64,000 bases of DNA from Xylocopa sonorina. Lineage: Eukaryota; Arthropoda; Insecta; Hymenoptera; Apidae. Within the stretch, counting starts at the first letter, position 1. The number at the start of each line of letters is the position of its first letter. The notes under the pieces were generated by a model. That model was not told where the DNA came from. It ran no database searches and saw only the letters and a program-made list of their open reading frames with translations. The stretch covers positions 868,001 to 932,000 of the forward strand of contig NW_027490108.1 of NCBI RefSeq assembly GCF_050948175.1, read 5' to 3'. Of the stretch, positions 14,304 to 27,700 are shown in pieces. The translations under genes and the position numbers were made by a program.

Positions 14304-14430
14304 TCTTAAGAAGAATTAGAACCCTATTTCCTCGATGCGGAGATATCTGCAAACTATTTCCTAGCATGGAAGTGTCGCATTCACATTCTTTTGAAGTGAA
14401 TTCGAGGTATACATGACACTTCGCAATGAA
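14304..14430 (+). repeat. Joint segment between HOR B copies
   Basis: This segment contains the unit beginning gcgtcttaagaagaattag with the 2-bp deletion. It has no matching counterpart at the expected position 10478-10604, where a gcgtttttagaag unit lies instead. It marks the joint of the duplication. Confidence 0.7.
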
Positions 14431-17400
14431 TATTATATCTTATAATGAAACATAGAATTGAGATTCGATATCGCGTTTTAAGAAGCATTAGAACTCTTTT
14501 GCCTCGACGCGTAGACATCTGCAGACGCTATTTCCTAGCATGGAAGTGTCGCATTTACATTCTTTTGAAGTGAATACGAGGTATACCTGATACTTCGCGA
14601 TGAATATTATATCTTATCACGAAACATATACATGAGATGCGATATCGCGATTTAAGTAGCATTAGAACTCTATTGCTACGATACGTAGACATCTGAATAC
14701 GCCATTTCCTAGCAAGGAAGTGTCGCATTTACATTCGTTTGGAGGGAATACGAGGTATACATGACACTTCGCAATGAATATTATATCTTATCATGAAACA
14801 TAGAAGTGAGATGCGATATCGCGATTTATGAAGCATTAGAAATCTATTGCTACGATACGTAGACATCTGCAAATGCTATTTCCTAGCTTGGAAGTGTCGC
14901 ACTTACGTTCTTTTGAAGTGAATGCGAGGTATACATGACACTTCGCAATGAACATTATTTCTTATCACGAAACATATAAATGAGGTGTCATATCGCGATA
15001 TAAGTAGCATTAGAACGCTATTGCTGCGATATGTAGACATCTGCAAACGCTATTTCCTAGCAAGCAATAATCGCATTTACATTCTTTTGAAGTGAATACG
15101 AGGTATACATGACACTTCGCAATGAATATTATATCTTATCATGAAACATAGAAGTGAGATGCGATATCGCGTTTTAAGAAGCATTAGAACTATATTGCCT
15201 CGACGCGTAGACATCTGCATACGCTATTTCCTAGCATGGAAGTATCGCATTTACATTCTTTTGAAGGGAATACGGGGTGTACATGACATTTCGCAATGAA
15301 TATTATATCATATCACGAAACATGGAAATGAGATGCGATATCGCGTTTTAAGAAGCATTAGAACTCCATTGCTACGATACTTGGACATCTGAATACGCCA
15401 TTTCCTAGCAAGGAAGTGTCGCATTTACATTCGTTTGGAGGGAATACGAGGTATACATGACACTTCGCAATGAATATTATATCTAATCATGAAACATAGA
15501 AGTGTGATGCGATTTCGCGTTTTAAGAAGCATTAGAACTCTATTGCCCCGACGCGTAGACATCTGCAGACGCTATTTCCTAGCATGGAAGTATCGCATTT
15601 ACATTCTTTTGAAGTGAATACGAGGTATACCTGACACTTCGCGATGAATATTATATCTTATCACGAAACATATTAATGAGATGCGATATCGCGATTTAAG
15701 TAGCATTAGAACACTGTTGCTACGATACGTAGACATCTGAATACGCAATTTCCTAGCAAGGAAGTGTCGCATTTACATTCGTTTGGAGGGAATACGAGGT
15801 ATACATGACACTTCGCAATGAATATTATATCTTATCATGAAACATAGAAGTGAGATGCGATATCGCATTTTAAGAAGCATTCGAACTCTATTGCCTCGAC
15901 GCGTACACATCTGTAGACGCTATTTCCTAGCATGGGAATGTGGCATTTACATTCTTTTGAAGTGAATACGAGGTGTACATGACACTTCGCAATGAATATT
16001 GTATCTTATCACGAAACGTAGAAATGCGTTGCGATATCGCGATATAAGTAGCATTAGAACTCCATTGCTACGATACTTGGACATCTGAATACGCCATTTC
16101 CTAGGAAGGAAGTGTCGCATTTACATTCGTTTGGAGGGAATACGAGGTATACATGACACTTCGCAATGAATATTATATCTTATCATGAAACATAGAAGTG
16201 AGATGCGATACCGCATTTTAAGAAGCATTAGAACTCTATTGCCTCGACGCGTAGACATCTGCAGACGCTATTTCCTAGCATGGAAGTGTCGCATTTACAT
16301 TCTTTTGAAGTGAATACGAGATGTACATGGCAATCCTCTATGAATATTATATCTTAGCAGGAAACTTAGAAATGAGATGCTATATCGCGCTTTGTGAAGC
16401 AATAGAACACTATTGCTATGATACGTAGACATCTGCAATCGCTATTTCCTAGCAACCAATAGTCGCATTTACATTCTTTTGAAGTGAATTCGAGGTTTAC
16501 ATGACACTTCGGAATGAATATTATAACATATCACGAAACATAGAAATGAGATGCGATATCGCGATCTAAGAAGCATTAGTACTCTATTGCTACGATACGC
16601 AGGCATCTGCAAACGCTATGCCCTAGCAAGGAATAGTCGCATTTACATTCTTTTGATGTGAATACGAGGTATACATGACACTTCGCAATTAATATTATAT
16701 CTTATAATGAAACATAGAATTGAGATGGGATATCGCGTTTTAAGAAGCATTAGAACTCTATTGCCTCGACGCGTAGACATCTGCAGACGCTATTTCCTAG
16801 CATGGAAGTGTCGCATTTACATTCTTTTGAAGTGAATACGAGGTGTACATGACACTCCGCAATGAATATTATATCTTATCAGGAAACATAGAAATGAGAT
16901 GCGAAATCGCGTTTTGAGAAGCATTAGAACTCTATTGCTACGATACGTAGACATCTGCAATCGCTATTTCCTGGCAACCAATAGTCGCATTTACATTATT
17001 TTGAAGTGAATTCGAGGTTTACATGACACTTCGGAATGAATATTGTAACATATCACGAAACATAGAAATGAGATGCGATATCGCGATATAAGAAGCATTA
17101 GAAATCTATTGCTACGACACGTAGGCATCTGCAAACGCTATGCCCTAGCAAGGAATAGTCGCATTTACATTCTTTTGATGTGAATACGAGGTATACATGA
17201 CACTTCGCAATGAATATTATGTCTTATAATGAAACATAGAATTGACATGCGAAATCGCGTTTTAAGGAGCATTAGAACTCTATTGCCTCGACGCGTAGAC
17301 ATCTGCAGAAGCTATTTCCTAGCATGGAAGTGTCGCACTAACATTCTTTTGAAGTTAATACGAGGTGTACAGGACACTTCGCGATGAATATTATATCTTA

Positions 17401-18129
17401 TCACGAAACATATAAATGAGATGCGATATCGCGATTTAAGTAGCATTAGAACTCTATTGCTACGAATCGTAGACATCTGAATACGCCATTTCCTAGCAAG
17501 GAAGTGTCGCATTTACATTCGTTTGGAGGGAATACGAGGTATACATGACACTTCGCAATGAATATTATATCTAATCATGAAACATAGAAGTGAGACGCGA
17601 TATCGCGTTTTAAGAAGCATTAGAACTCTATTGCCTCGACGCGTAGACATCTGCAAACTCTATGCCCAAGCAAGGAACAGTCGCATTTACATTCTTTTGA
17701 TGTGAATACGAGGTATACATGACACTTCGCAATGAATATTATATCTTATAATGAAACATAGAACTGAGATTCGATATCGCGTTTTAAGAAGCATTAGAAC
17801 TCTATTGCCTCGACGCGCAGACATCTGCAGACGCTATTTCCTAGCAAGGAAGTGTCGCATTTACATTCTTTTGGAGGGAATACGAGGTATACATGACACT
17901 TCGCAATGAATATTATATCTTATCATGAAACATAGAAGTGAGATGCGATATCGCGTTTTAAGAAGCATTAGAACTATATTGCCTCGACGCGTAGACATCT
18001 GCATACGCTATTTCCTAGCATGGAAGTATCGCATTTACATTCTTTTGAAGGGAATACGGGGTGTACATGACATTTCGCAATGAATATTGTATCATATCAC
18101 GAAACATGGAAATGAGATGCGATATCGCG
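14431..18129 (+). repeat. HOR B copy 2 (about 21 monomers)
   Basis: A direct copy of 10605-14303. It ends at the variant gaatattgtatcatatcac (about 18083), matching about 14257 in copy 1. After about 18129 the sequences differ: copy 2 runs into gcgttttaag with catggcctcgatgcgg, copy 1 into gcgtcttaag. The 66-codon minus-strand frames at 13486-13686 and 17312-17512 are paired shadows of this duplication, not genes. Confidence 0.92.
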
Positions 18130-19170
18130 TTTTAAGAAGCATTAGAACTCCATGGCCTCGATGCGGAGACATCTGCAAACGCTATTTCCAAGCATGGAAG
18201 TGTCGCACTTACATTCTTTTGAAGTGAATACGAGGTATACATGACAATTCGCAATGAACATTATATCTTATCTCGAAACATATAAATGGGATGCGATATC
18301 GCGATTTAAGTAGCATTGGAACTCTATTGCTACGATACGTAGACATCTGCGAACGCTATTTCCTAGGGTGGAAACGTCGCATTTACATTGTTTTGTAGTA
18401 AATACGAGGTATACATGACACTTCGCAATTAACATTATATCTTATCATGTATCATAAAAGTGAGATGCGATATCGCGTTTTAAAAAGCATTAGAACCCTA
18501 TTGCCTCGATGCGGAGATATCTGCAAAGGCTATTTCCTAGCATGGAAATGTCACATTTACATTCTTTTGAAGTGAATACGAGGTGTACATGACACATCGC
18601 AATGAATATTATATCTTATCATGAAACATAGAAATGTGATGCGATATCGAGATTTAAGTAGCATTAGAACTCTATTGCTACCATACGTAGACATCTGAAT
18701 ACGCTATTTCCTAGCAGGGAAGTGTCGCATTTACATTCGTTTGGAGTGAATACCAGGTATACATGACACTTCGCAATGAATATTATATCTTATCATGAAG
18801 CATAGAAATGCGATGCGATATCTCGTTTTGAGAAGTATTAGAACTCCATTGCTACGATACGTAGACATCTGCAATCGCTATTTCCCAGCAACCAATAGCC
18901 GCATTTACATTCTTTTGAAGTGAATACGAGGTATACATGACACTTCGCAATGAATATTATATCTTATCATGAAACATAAAAGTGAGATGCGATATCGCGT
19001 TCTAAGAAGCATTGGAACTCTATTGCTACGATACGTAGACATCTGCAAAGGCTATTCCCTAGCATGGAAGGGTCGCATTTACATTCTTTTGAAGTGAGTA
19101 CGAGGTATACATATCACTCCATAATGAATATTATATCTTATCATGAACATAGCAGTGAGATGCGATATCG
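18130..19170 (+). repeat. Bridging satellite block between HOR B and HOR C
   Basis: The stretch about 18290-18770 matches about 9595-10080: shared ctgcgaacgctatttcctagg, gtcgcatttayattgttttg and gttttaaaaagc at an offset of 8698 bp (50 units minus 2). After about 18800 the units change to the ctacgatacg / catgg type typical of HOR C. Confidence 0.75.
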
Positions 19171-21258
19171 CGTTTTAAGAAGCATTAGAACTCTATTGCT
19201 ACGATACGTAGACATCTGCAAACGCTATTTCCTAGCATGGAAGTGTCGCATTTACATGCATTTGAAGTGAATACGAGGTATACATTGCACTTCGCAATGA
19301 ATATTATACCTTATCATGAAACATGGAAGGGAGATGCGATATCGCGTTTTAGGAAGCATTGGAAGTCTATTGCTGCGATACGTAGACATCTGCAAACGCT
19401 ATTTCCTAGCATGGAAGTGTCGCATTTACATTCTTTTGATGTGAATACGAGGTATACATGACAATCCACAATGAAAATTATATCTTATCACGGAACATAG
19501 AAATGAAATGAGGCATCTCGTTTTAAGAAGCATTAGAACTCTATTGCTACGATACGTAGACATTTGCAAACGCTATTTCCTAGCATGGAAGTGTCGCATT
19601 TACATTCATTTGAAGTGAATACGAGGTATACATGACGCTTCGCACTGAATATTATACCTTATCATGAAACATAGAAGAGAGAAGCGATATCGCGTTTTAA
19701 GAAGCATTAGAACTCTATTGCTACGATACGTAGACATCTGCAAACGCTATTTCCTAGCATGGAAGTGTCGCATTTACATTCGTTTGAAGTGAATACGAGA
19801 TATACATGACACTTCGCAATGAATATTATATCTTATCATATAACATAGAAGTGAGATGCGATATCGCGTCTTAAGAAGCATTAGAACCCTATTGCTACGA
19901 TACGTGGACATCTGCAACCGCTACTTCCTAGCATGAAAGTGTCGCATTTACATTCATTTGAAGTGAATACGAGGTATACATGACACTCCACAATGAGTAT
20001 TATATCTTATCACGGAACATAGAAATGAAATGAGGCATCTCGTTATAAGAAGCATTAGAACTCTATTGCTACGATACGTAGACATCTGCAAACGCTATTT
20101 CCTAGCATGGAAGTGTCGCAATTACATTCTTTTGATGTGAATACGAGATATTCATGACACTTCGCAATGAATATTATATCTTCTCATGAAATATAGCAGT
20201 GAGATGCGATATCGCGTTTTAAGAAGCATTAGAACTCTATTGCTACGATACGTAGACATCTGCAAACGCTATTTCCTAGCATGGAAGTGTCACATTTACA
20301 TTCTTTTGAAGTGAGTACGAGGTATACATATCACTCCATAATGAATATTATATCTTATCATGAAACATAGCAGTGAGATGCGATATCGCGTTTTAAGAAG
20401 CATTAGAACTCTATTGCTACGATACGTAGACATCTGCAAACGCTATTTCCTAGCATGGAAGTGTCGCATTTACATGCATTTGAAGTGAATACGAGGTATA
20501 CATTACACTTCGCAATGAATATTATACCTTATCATGAAACATAGAAGGGAGATGCGATGCCGTGTTTTAGGAAGCATTGGAACTCTATTGCTGCGATACG
20601 TAGACATCTGCAAACGCTATTTCCTAGCATGGAAGTGTCGCATTTACATTCTTTTGATGTGAATACGAGGTATACATGACACTCCACAATGAATATTATA
20701 TCTTATCACTGAACATAGAAATGAAATGAGGCATCTCGTTTTAAGAAGCATTAGAACTCTATTGCTACGATACGTAGACATCTGCAAACGCTATTTCCTA
20801 GCATGGAAGTGTCGCATTTACATTCGTTTGAAGTGAATACGAGATATACATGACACTTCGCAATGAATATTATATCTTATCAAGAAACATAGGAATGAGG
20901 GGCTATATCGCGTTTTGAGAAGCATTTGAAGTCTATTGCTACGAAACGTAGACATCTGCAAACGCTATTTCCTAGCTTGGAAGTGTCGCATTTACATTCT
21001 TTTGAAGTGAATACGAGGTATACATGACACTTCGCAATGAATATTATATCTTATCATGAAACATAAAAGTGAGATGCGATATCGCATTCTAAGAAGCATT
21101 GGAACTCTATTGCTACGATACGTAGACATCTGCAAAGGCTATTCCCTAGCATGGAAGGGTCGCATTTACATTCTTTTGAAGTGAGTACGAGGTATACATA
21201 TCACTCCATAATGAATATTATATCTTATCACGGAACATAGAAATGAAATGAGGCATCT
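19171..21258 (+). repeat. HOR C copy 1 (12 monomers, 2088 bp)
   Basis: The gcgtcttaag marker at 19866 recurs at 21954, exactly 2088 bp (12 x 174) later. The 74-codon shadow frames at 19237 and 21325 are identical. The only difference I noticed by eye is cattcgtttg versus cattggtttg (about 19789 / 21877). Within the block, the atatcactccataatg unit also recurs at 7-unit spacing. Confidence 0.92.
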
Positions 21259-23400
21259 CGTTTTAAGAAGCATTAGAACTCTATTGCTACGATACGTAGA
21301 CATCTGCAAACGCTATTTCCTAGCATGGAAGTGTCGCATTTACATGCATTTGAAGTGAATACGAGGTATACATTGCACTTCGCAATGAATATTATACCTT
21401 ATCATGAAACATGGAAGGGAGATGCGATATCGCGTTTTAGGAAGCATTGGAAGTCTATTGCTGCGATACGTAGACATCTGCAAACGCTATTTCCTAGCAT
21501 GGAAGTGTCGCATTTACATTCTTTTGATGTGAATACGAGGTATACATGACAATCCACAATGAAAATTATATCTTATCACGGAACATAGAAATGAAATGAG
21601 GCATCTCGTTTTAAGAAGCATTAGAACTCTATTGCTACGATACGTAGACATTTGCAAACGCTATTTCCTAGCATGGAAGTGTCGCATTTACATTCATTTG
21701 AAGTGAATACGAGGTATACATGACGCTTCGCACTGAATATTATACCTTATCATGAAACATAGAAGAGAGAAGCGATATCGCGTTTTAAGAAGCATTAGAA
21801 CTCTATTGCTACGATACGTAGACATCTGCAAACGCTATTTCCTAGCATGGAAGTGTCGCATTTACATTGGTTTGAAGTGAATACGAGATATACATGACAC
21901 TTCGCAATGAATATTATATCTTATCATATAACATAGAAGTGAGATGCGATATCGCGTCTTAAGAAGCATTAGAACCCTATTGCTACGATACGTGGACATC
22001 TGCAACCGCTACTTCCTAGCATGAAAGTGTCGCATTTACATTCATTTGAAGTGAATACGAGGTATACATGACACTCCACAATGAGTATTATATCTTATCA
22101 CGGAACATAGAAATGAAATGAGGCATCTCGTTATAAGAAGCATTAGAACTCTATTGCTACGATACGTAGACATCTGCAAACGCTATTTCCTAGCATGGAA
22201 GTGTCGCAATTACATTCTTTTGATGTGAATACGAGATATTCATGACACTTCGCAATGAATATTATATCTTCTCATGAAATATAGCAGTGAGATGCGATAT
22301 CGCGTTTTAAGAAGCATTAGAACTCTATTGCTACGATACGTAGACATCTGCAAACGCTATTTCCTAGCATGGAAGTGTCACATTTACATTCTTTTGAAGT
22401 GAGTACGAGGTATACATATCACTCCATAATGAATATTATATCTTATCATGAAACATAGCAGTGAGATGCGATATCGCGTTTTAAGAAGCATTAGAACTCT
22501 ATTGCTACGATACGTAGACATCTGCAAACGCTATTTCCTAGCATGGAAGTGTCGCATTTACATGCATTTGAAGTGAATACGAGGTATACATTACACTTCG
22601 CAATGAATATTATACCTTATCATGAAACATAGAAGGGAGATGCGATGCCGTGTTTTAGGAAGCATTGGAACTCTATTGCTGCGATACGTAGACATCTGCA
22701 AACGCTATTTCCTAGCATGGAAGTGTCGCATTTACATTCTTTTGATGTGAATACGAGGTATACATGACACTCCACAATGAATATTATATCTTATCACTGA
22801 ACATAGAAATGAAATGAGGCATCTCGTTTTAAGAAGCATTAGAACTCTATTGCTACGATACGTAGACATCTGCAAACGCTATTTCCTAGCATGGAAGTGT
22901 CGCATTTACATTCGTTTGAAGTGAATACGAGATATACATGACACTTCGCAATGAATATTATATCTTATCAAGAAACATAGGAATGAGGGGCTATATCGCG
23001 TTTTGAGAAGCATTTGAAGTCTATTGCTACGAAACGTAGACATCTGCAAACGCTATTTCCTAGCTTGGAAGTGTCGCATTTACATTCTTTTGAAGTGAAT
23101 ACGAGGTATACATGACACTTCGCAATGAATATTATATCTTATCATGAAACATAAAAGTGAGATGCGATATCGCATTCTAAGAAGCATTGGAACTCTATTG
23201 CTACGATACGTAGACATCTGCAAAGGCTATTCCCTAGCATGGAAGGGTCGCATTTACATTCTTTTGAAGTGAGTACGAGGTATACATATCACTCCATAAT
23301 GAATATTATATCTTATCACGGAACATAGAAATGAAATGAGGCATCTCGTTTTAAGAAGCATTAGAACTCTATTGCTACGATACGTAGACATCTGCAAACG
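21259..23400 (+). repeat. HOR C copy 2 (12 monomers)
   Basis: A direct tandem copy of 19171-21258. Similarity ends around 23401, where ctatttcc becomes ctttttcc and the following unit switches to cattcgtttg. The next gcgtcttaag marker lies at 23520, nine units (1566 bp) beyond 21954, so the following copy is truncated or rearranged. Confidence 0.9.
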
Positions 23401-24829
23401 CTTTTTCCTAGCATGGAAGTGTCGCATTTACATTCGTTTGAAGTGAATACGAGATATACATGACACTTCGCAATGAATATTATATCTTATCATATAACAT
23501 AGAAGTGAGATGCGATATCGCGTCTTAAGAAGCATTAGAACCCTAATGCTACGATACGTGGACATCTGCAACCGCTACTTCCTAGCTTGGAAGTGTCGCA
23601 TTTACATTCATTTGAAGTGAATACGAGGTATACATGACACTCCACAATGAGTATTATATCTTATCACGGAACATAGAAATGAAATGAGGCATCTCGTTAT
23701 AAGAAGCATTAGAACTCTATTGCTACGATACGTAGACATCTGCAAACGCTATTTCCTAGCATGGAAGTGTCGCAATTACATTCTTTTGATGTGAATACGA
23801 GATATTCATGACACTTCGCAATGAATATTATATCTTCTCATGAAATATAGCAGTGAGATGCGATATCGCGTTTTAAGAAGCATTAGAACTCTATTGCTAC
23901 GATACGTAGACATCTGCAAACGCTATTTCCTAGCATGGAATTGTCACATTTACATTCGTTTGAAGTGAATACGAGATATACATGACACTTCGCAATGAAT
24001 ATTATATCTTATCAAGAAACATAGGAATGAGGTGCTATATCGCGTTTTGAGAAGCATTTGAACTCTATTGCTACGAAACGTAGACATCTGCAAACGCTAT
24101 TTCCTAGCTTGGAAGTGTCGCATTTACATTCTTTTGAAGTGAGTACGAGGTATACATATCACTCCATAATGAATATTATATCTTATCATGAAACATAGCA
24201 GTGAGATGCGATATCGCGTTTTAAGAAGCATTAGAACTCTATTGCTACGATACGTAGACATCTGCAAACGCTATTTCCTAGCATGGAAGTGCTGCATTTA
24301 CATTCTTTTGATGTGAATACGAGGTATACATGACACTCCACAATGAATATTATATCTTATCACGGAACATAGAAATGAAATGAGGCATCTCGTTTTAAGA
24401 AGCATTAGAACTCTATTGCTACGATACGTAGACATTTGCAAACGCTATTTCCTAGCATGGAAGTGTCGCATTTACATTCATTTGAAGTGAATACGAGGTA
24501 TACATGACGCTTCGCAATGAATATTATACCTTATCATGAAACATAGAAGTGAGATGCGATATCGCGTCTTAAGAAGCATTAGAACCCTATTGCTACGATA
24601 CGTGGACATCTGCAACCGCTACTTCCTAGCATGAAAGTGTCGCATTTACATTCATTTGAAGTGAATACGAGGTATACATGACACTCCACAATGAATATTA
24701 TATCTTATCACGGAACATAGAAATGAATTGAGGCATCTCGTTATAAGAAGCATTAGAACTCTATTGCTACGATACGTAGACATCTGCAAACGCTATTTCC
24801 GAGCATGGAAGTGTCGCATTTACATTCAT
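23401..24829 (+). repeat. Partial and rearranged third pass of HOR C-type units
   Basis: The units follow the HOR C order at first (marker at 23520, then ctcgttataag and gagatattcatg units). They then skip ahead, giving 9-unit rather than 12-unit spacing. A further gcgtcttaag marker is at 24564. The stretch contains no unrelated DNA. Confidence 0.7.
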
Positions 24830-26105
24830 CTGAAGTGCATACGAGGTATACATGACACTTCGCAATGAATATTATACCTTATCATGAAACACAGAAGGGA
24901 GATGCGATATCGCGTTTTAGGAAGCATTGGAACTCTATTGCTGCGATACGTAGACATCTGCAAACGCTATTTCCTAGCATGGAAGTGTCTTATTTACGTT
25001 CTTTTGAAGTGAATACGAGGTATACATGACACTTCGCAATGAATATTATATCTTATCATGAAACACAGAAGGGAGATGCGATATCGCGTTTTAGGAAGCA
25101 TTGGAACTCTATTGCTGCGATACGTAGACATCTGCAAACGCTATTTCCTAGCATGGAAGTGTCTTATTTACGTTCTTTTGAAGTGAATACGAGGTATACA
25201 TGACACTTCGCAATGAATATTATATCTTATCATGAAACATAGAGGTGAGATGCGATATCGCGTTCTAAGAAGCACTAGAAATCCATTGCTACGATACGTA
25301 GACATCTGCAAACGCTATTTCCTAGGATGGAAGTGTCGCATTTACATTCTTTTGAACTGAGTACGAGGTATACATAACACTCCATAATGAATATTATATC
25401 TTCTCATGAAACATAGGAATGAGGTGCTATATCGCGTTATAAGAAGCATTAGAACTCTATTGCTACGATACGTAGACATCTGCAAACGCTATTTCCTAGC
25501 ATGGAAGTGTCGCATTTACATTCTTTTGATGTGAATACGAGATATACATAACTCTTCGCAATGAATATTATATCTTCTCATGCAACATAGCAGTGAGATG
25601 CGATATCGCGATTTAAGTAGCATTAGAACTCTATTGCTACGAAACGTAGACATCTAAATGCGCTATTGCCTAGCAAGGAAGTGTCGCATTTACATTCGTT
25701 TGGAGTGAATACGAGGTATACATGACATTTCGCAATGAATATTACATCTTATCATGAAGCATAGAAATGAGATGCGATATCGCGTTTTGAGAAGCATTAG
25801 AACTCTATTGCTACGATACGTAGACATCTGCAAATGCTATTTCCTAGCTTGGAAGTGTCGCACTTACGTTCTTTTGAAGTGAATGCGGGGTATACATGAC
25901 ACTTCGCAATGAACATTATTTCTTATCACGAAACATATAAATGAGGTGTCATATTGCGATATAAGTAGCATTAGAACGCTATTGCTGCGATATGTAGACA
26001 TCTGCAAACGCTATTTCCTAGCAAGCAATAATCGCATTTACATTCTTTTGAAGTGAATACGAGGTATACATGACACTTCGCAATGAATATTATATCTTAT
26101 CATGT
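24830..26105 (+). repeat. Dispersed copy of the HOR A right half (about 7 monomers)
   Basis: The unit series with cacagaaggg, gtcttatttacg, aggatggaag, gaactgagtacg, ctaaatgcgctattgcc and gcttggaagtgtcgc follows the same order as in 4300-5560 and 8130-9390. The cacagaaggg anchor is at 4361 and 24890 (20529 bp apart, about 118 units minus 3). It is more diverged than the two HOR A copies are from each other, so it is an older relative or donor. Confidence 0.82.
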
Positions 26106-27700
26106 ATCATAGAAGTGAGATACGATATCGCGTTTTAAAAAGCATTAGAACCCTATTGCCTCGATGCGGAGATATCTGCAAAGGCTATTTCCTAGCATGG
26201 AAATGTCACATTTACATTCTTTTGAAGTGAATACGAGGTGTACATGACACATCGCAATGAATATTATATCTTATCATGAAACATAGAAATGTGATGCGAT
26301 ATCGAGATTTAAGTAGCATTAGAACTCTATTGCTACCATACGTAGACATCTGCAATCGCTATTTCCCAGCAACCAATAGCCGCATTTACATTCTTTTGAA
26401 GTGAATTCGAGGTTTACATGACACTTCGGAATGAACATTATAACTTATCACGAAACATAGTAATGAGATGCGATATCGCGATCTAAGAAGCATTAGAACT
26501 CTATTGCTACGATACGTAGGCATCTGCAAATGCTATTTCCTAGCAAGGGATAGTCGCATTTACATTGTTTTGGAGGGAATACGAGGTATACATGACACTT
26601 CGCAATGAATATTATATCTTATCATGAAACATAGAAGTGAGATGCGATATCGCATTTTAAGAAGCATTCGAACTCTATTGCCTCGACGCGTACACATCTG
26701 CAGACGCTATTTCCAAGCATGGAAGTGTCGCATTTACATACTTTTGAAGTGAGTACGAGATGTACAGGACACTTCGCGATGAATATTATATCTTATCACG
26801 AAACATATAAATGAGATGCGATATCGCGATTTAAGTAGCATTAGAACTCTATTGCTACGAATCGTAGACATCTGAATACGCCATTTCCTAGCAAGGAAGT
26901 GTCGCATTTACATTCGTTTGGAGGGAATACGAGGTATACATGACACTTCGCAATGAATATTATATCTAATCATGAAACATAGAAGTGAGATGCGATATCG
27001 CGTTTTAAGAAGCATTAGAAATCTATTGCCTCGACGCGTAGACATCTGCAAACTCTATGCCCTAGCAAGGAACAGTCGCATTTACATTCTTTTGATGTGA
27101 ATACGAGGTATACATGACACTTCGCAATGAATATTATATCTTATAATGAAACATAGAACTGAGATTCGATATCGCGTTTTAAGAAGCATTAGAACTCTAT
27201 TGCCTCGACGCGCAGACATCTGCAGACGCTATTTCCTAGCAAGGAAGTGTTGCACTTACATTCTTTTGATGTGAATACGAGGTATACATGACACTTCGCA
27301 ATGAATATTACATCTTATCATGAAGCATAGAAATGAGATGCGATATCGCGTTTTGAGAAGCATTAGAACTCTATTGCTACGATACGTAGACATCTTCAAA
27401 CGCTATTTCCTAGCAAGGAATAGTTGCATTTACATTCTTTTGAAGTGAATACGAGGTATACATGACACTTCGCAATGAATATTATATCTTATCATGAAAC
27501 ATAGAAGTGAGATGCGATATCGCGTTTTGAGAAGCATTAGAACACTATTGCTATGATACGTAGACATCTGCAATCGCTATTTCCTAGCAACCAATAGTCG
27601 CATTTACATTCTTTTGAAGTGAATACGAGGTGTACATGACACTTCGCGATGAATATTATATCTTATCACGAAACATATAAATGAGATGCGATATCGCGAT
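26106..27700 (+). repeat. Patchwork of HOR B-like and bridging units
   Basis: This block begins with the third copy of the gttttaaaaagc bridging unit (26130). It then has the cattcgaactctattgcctc unit matching about 10090-10245, and units matching about 13560-14030 (ctctatgccc, gcaaggaacagtcgc). The order differs from HOR B, so blocks were reassorted. Confidence 0.75.
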
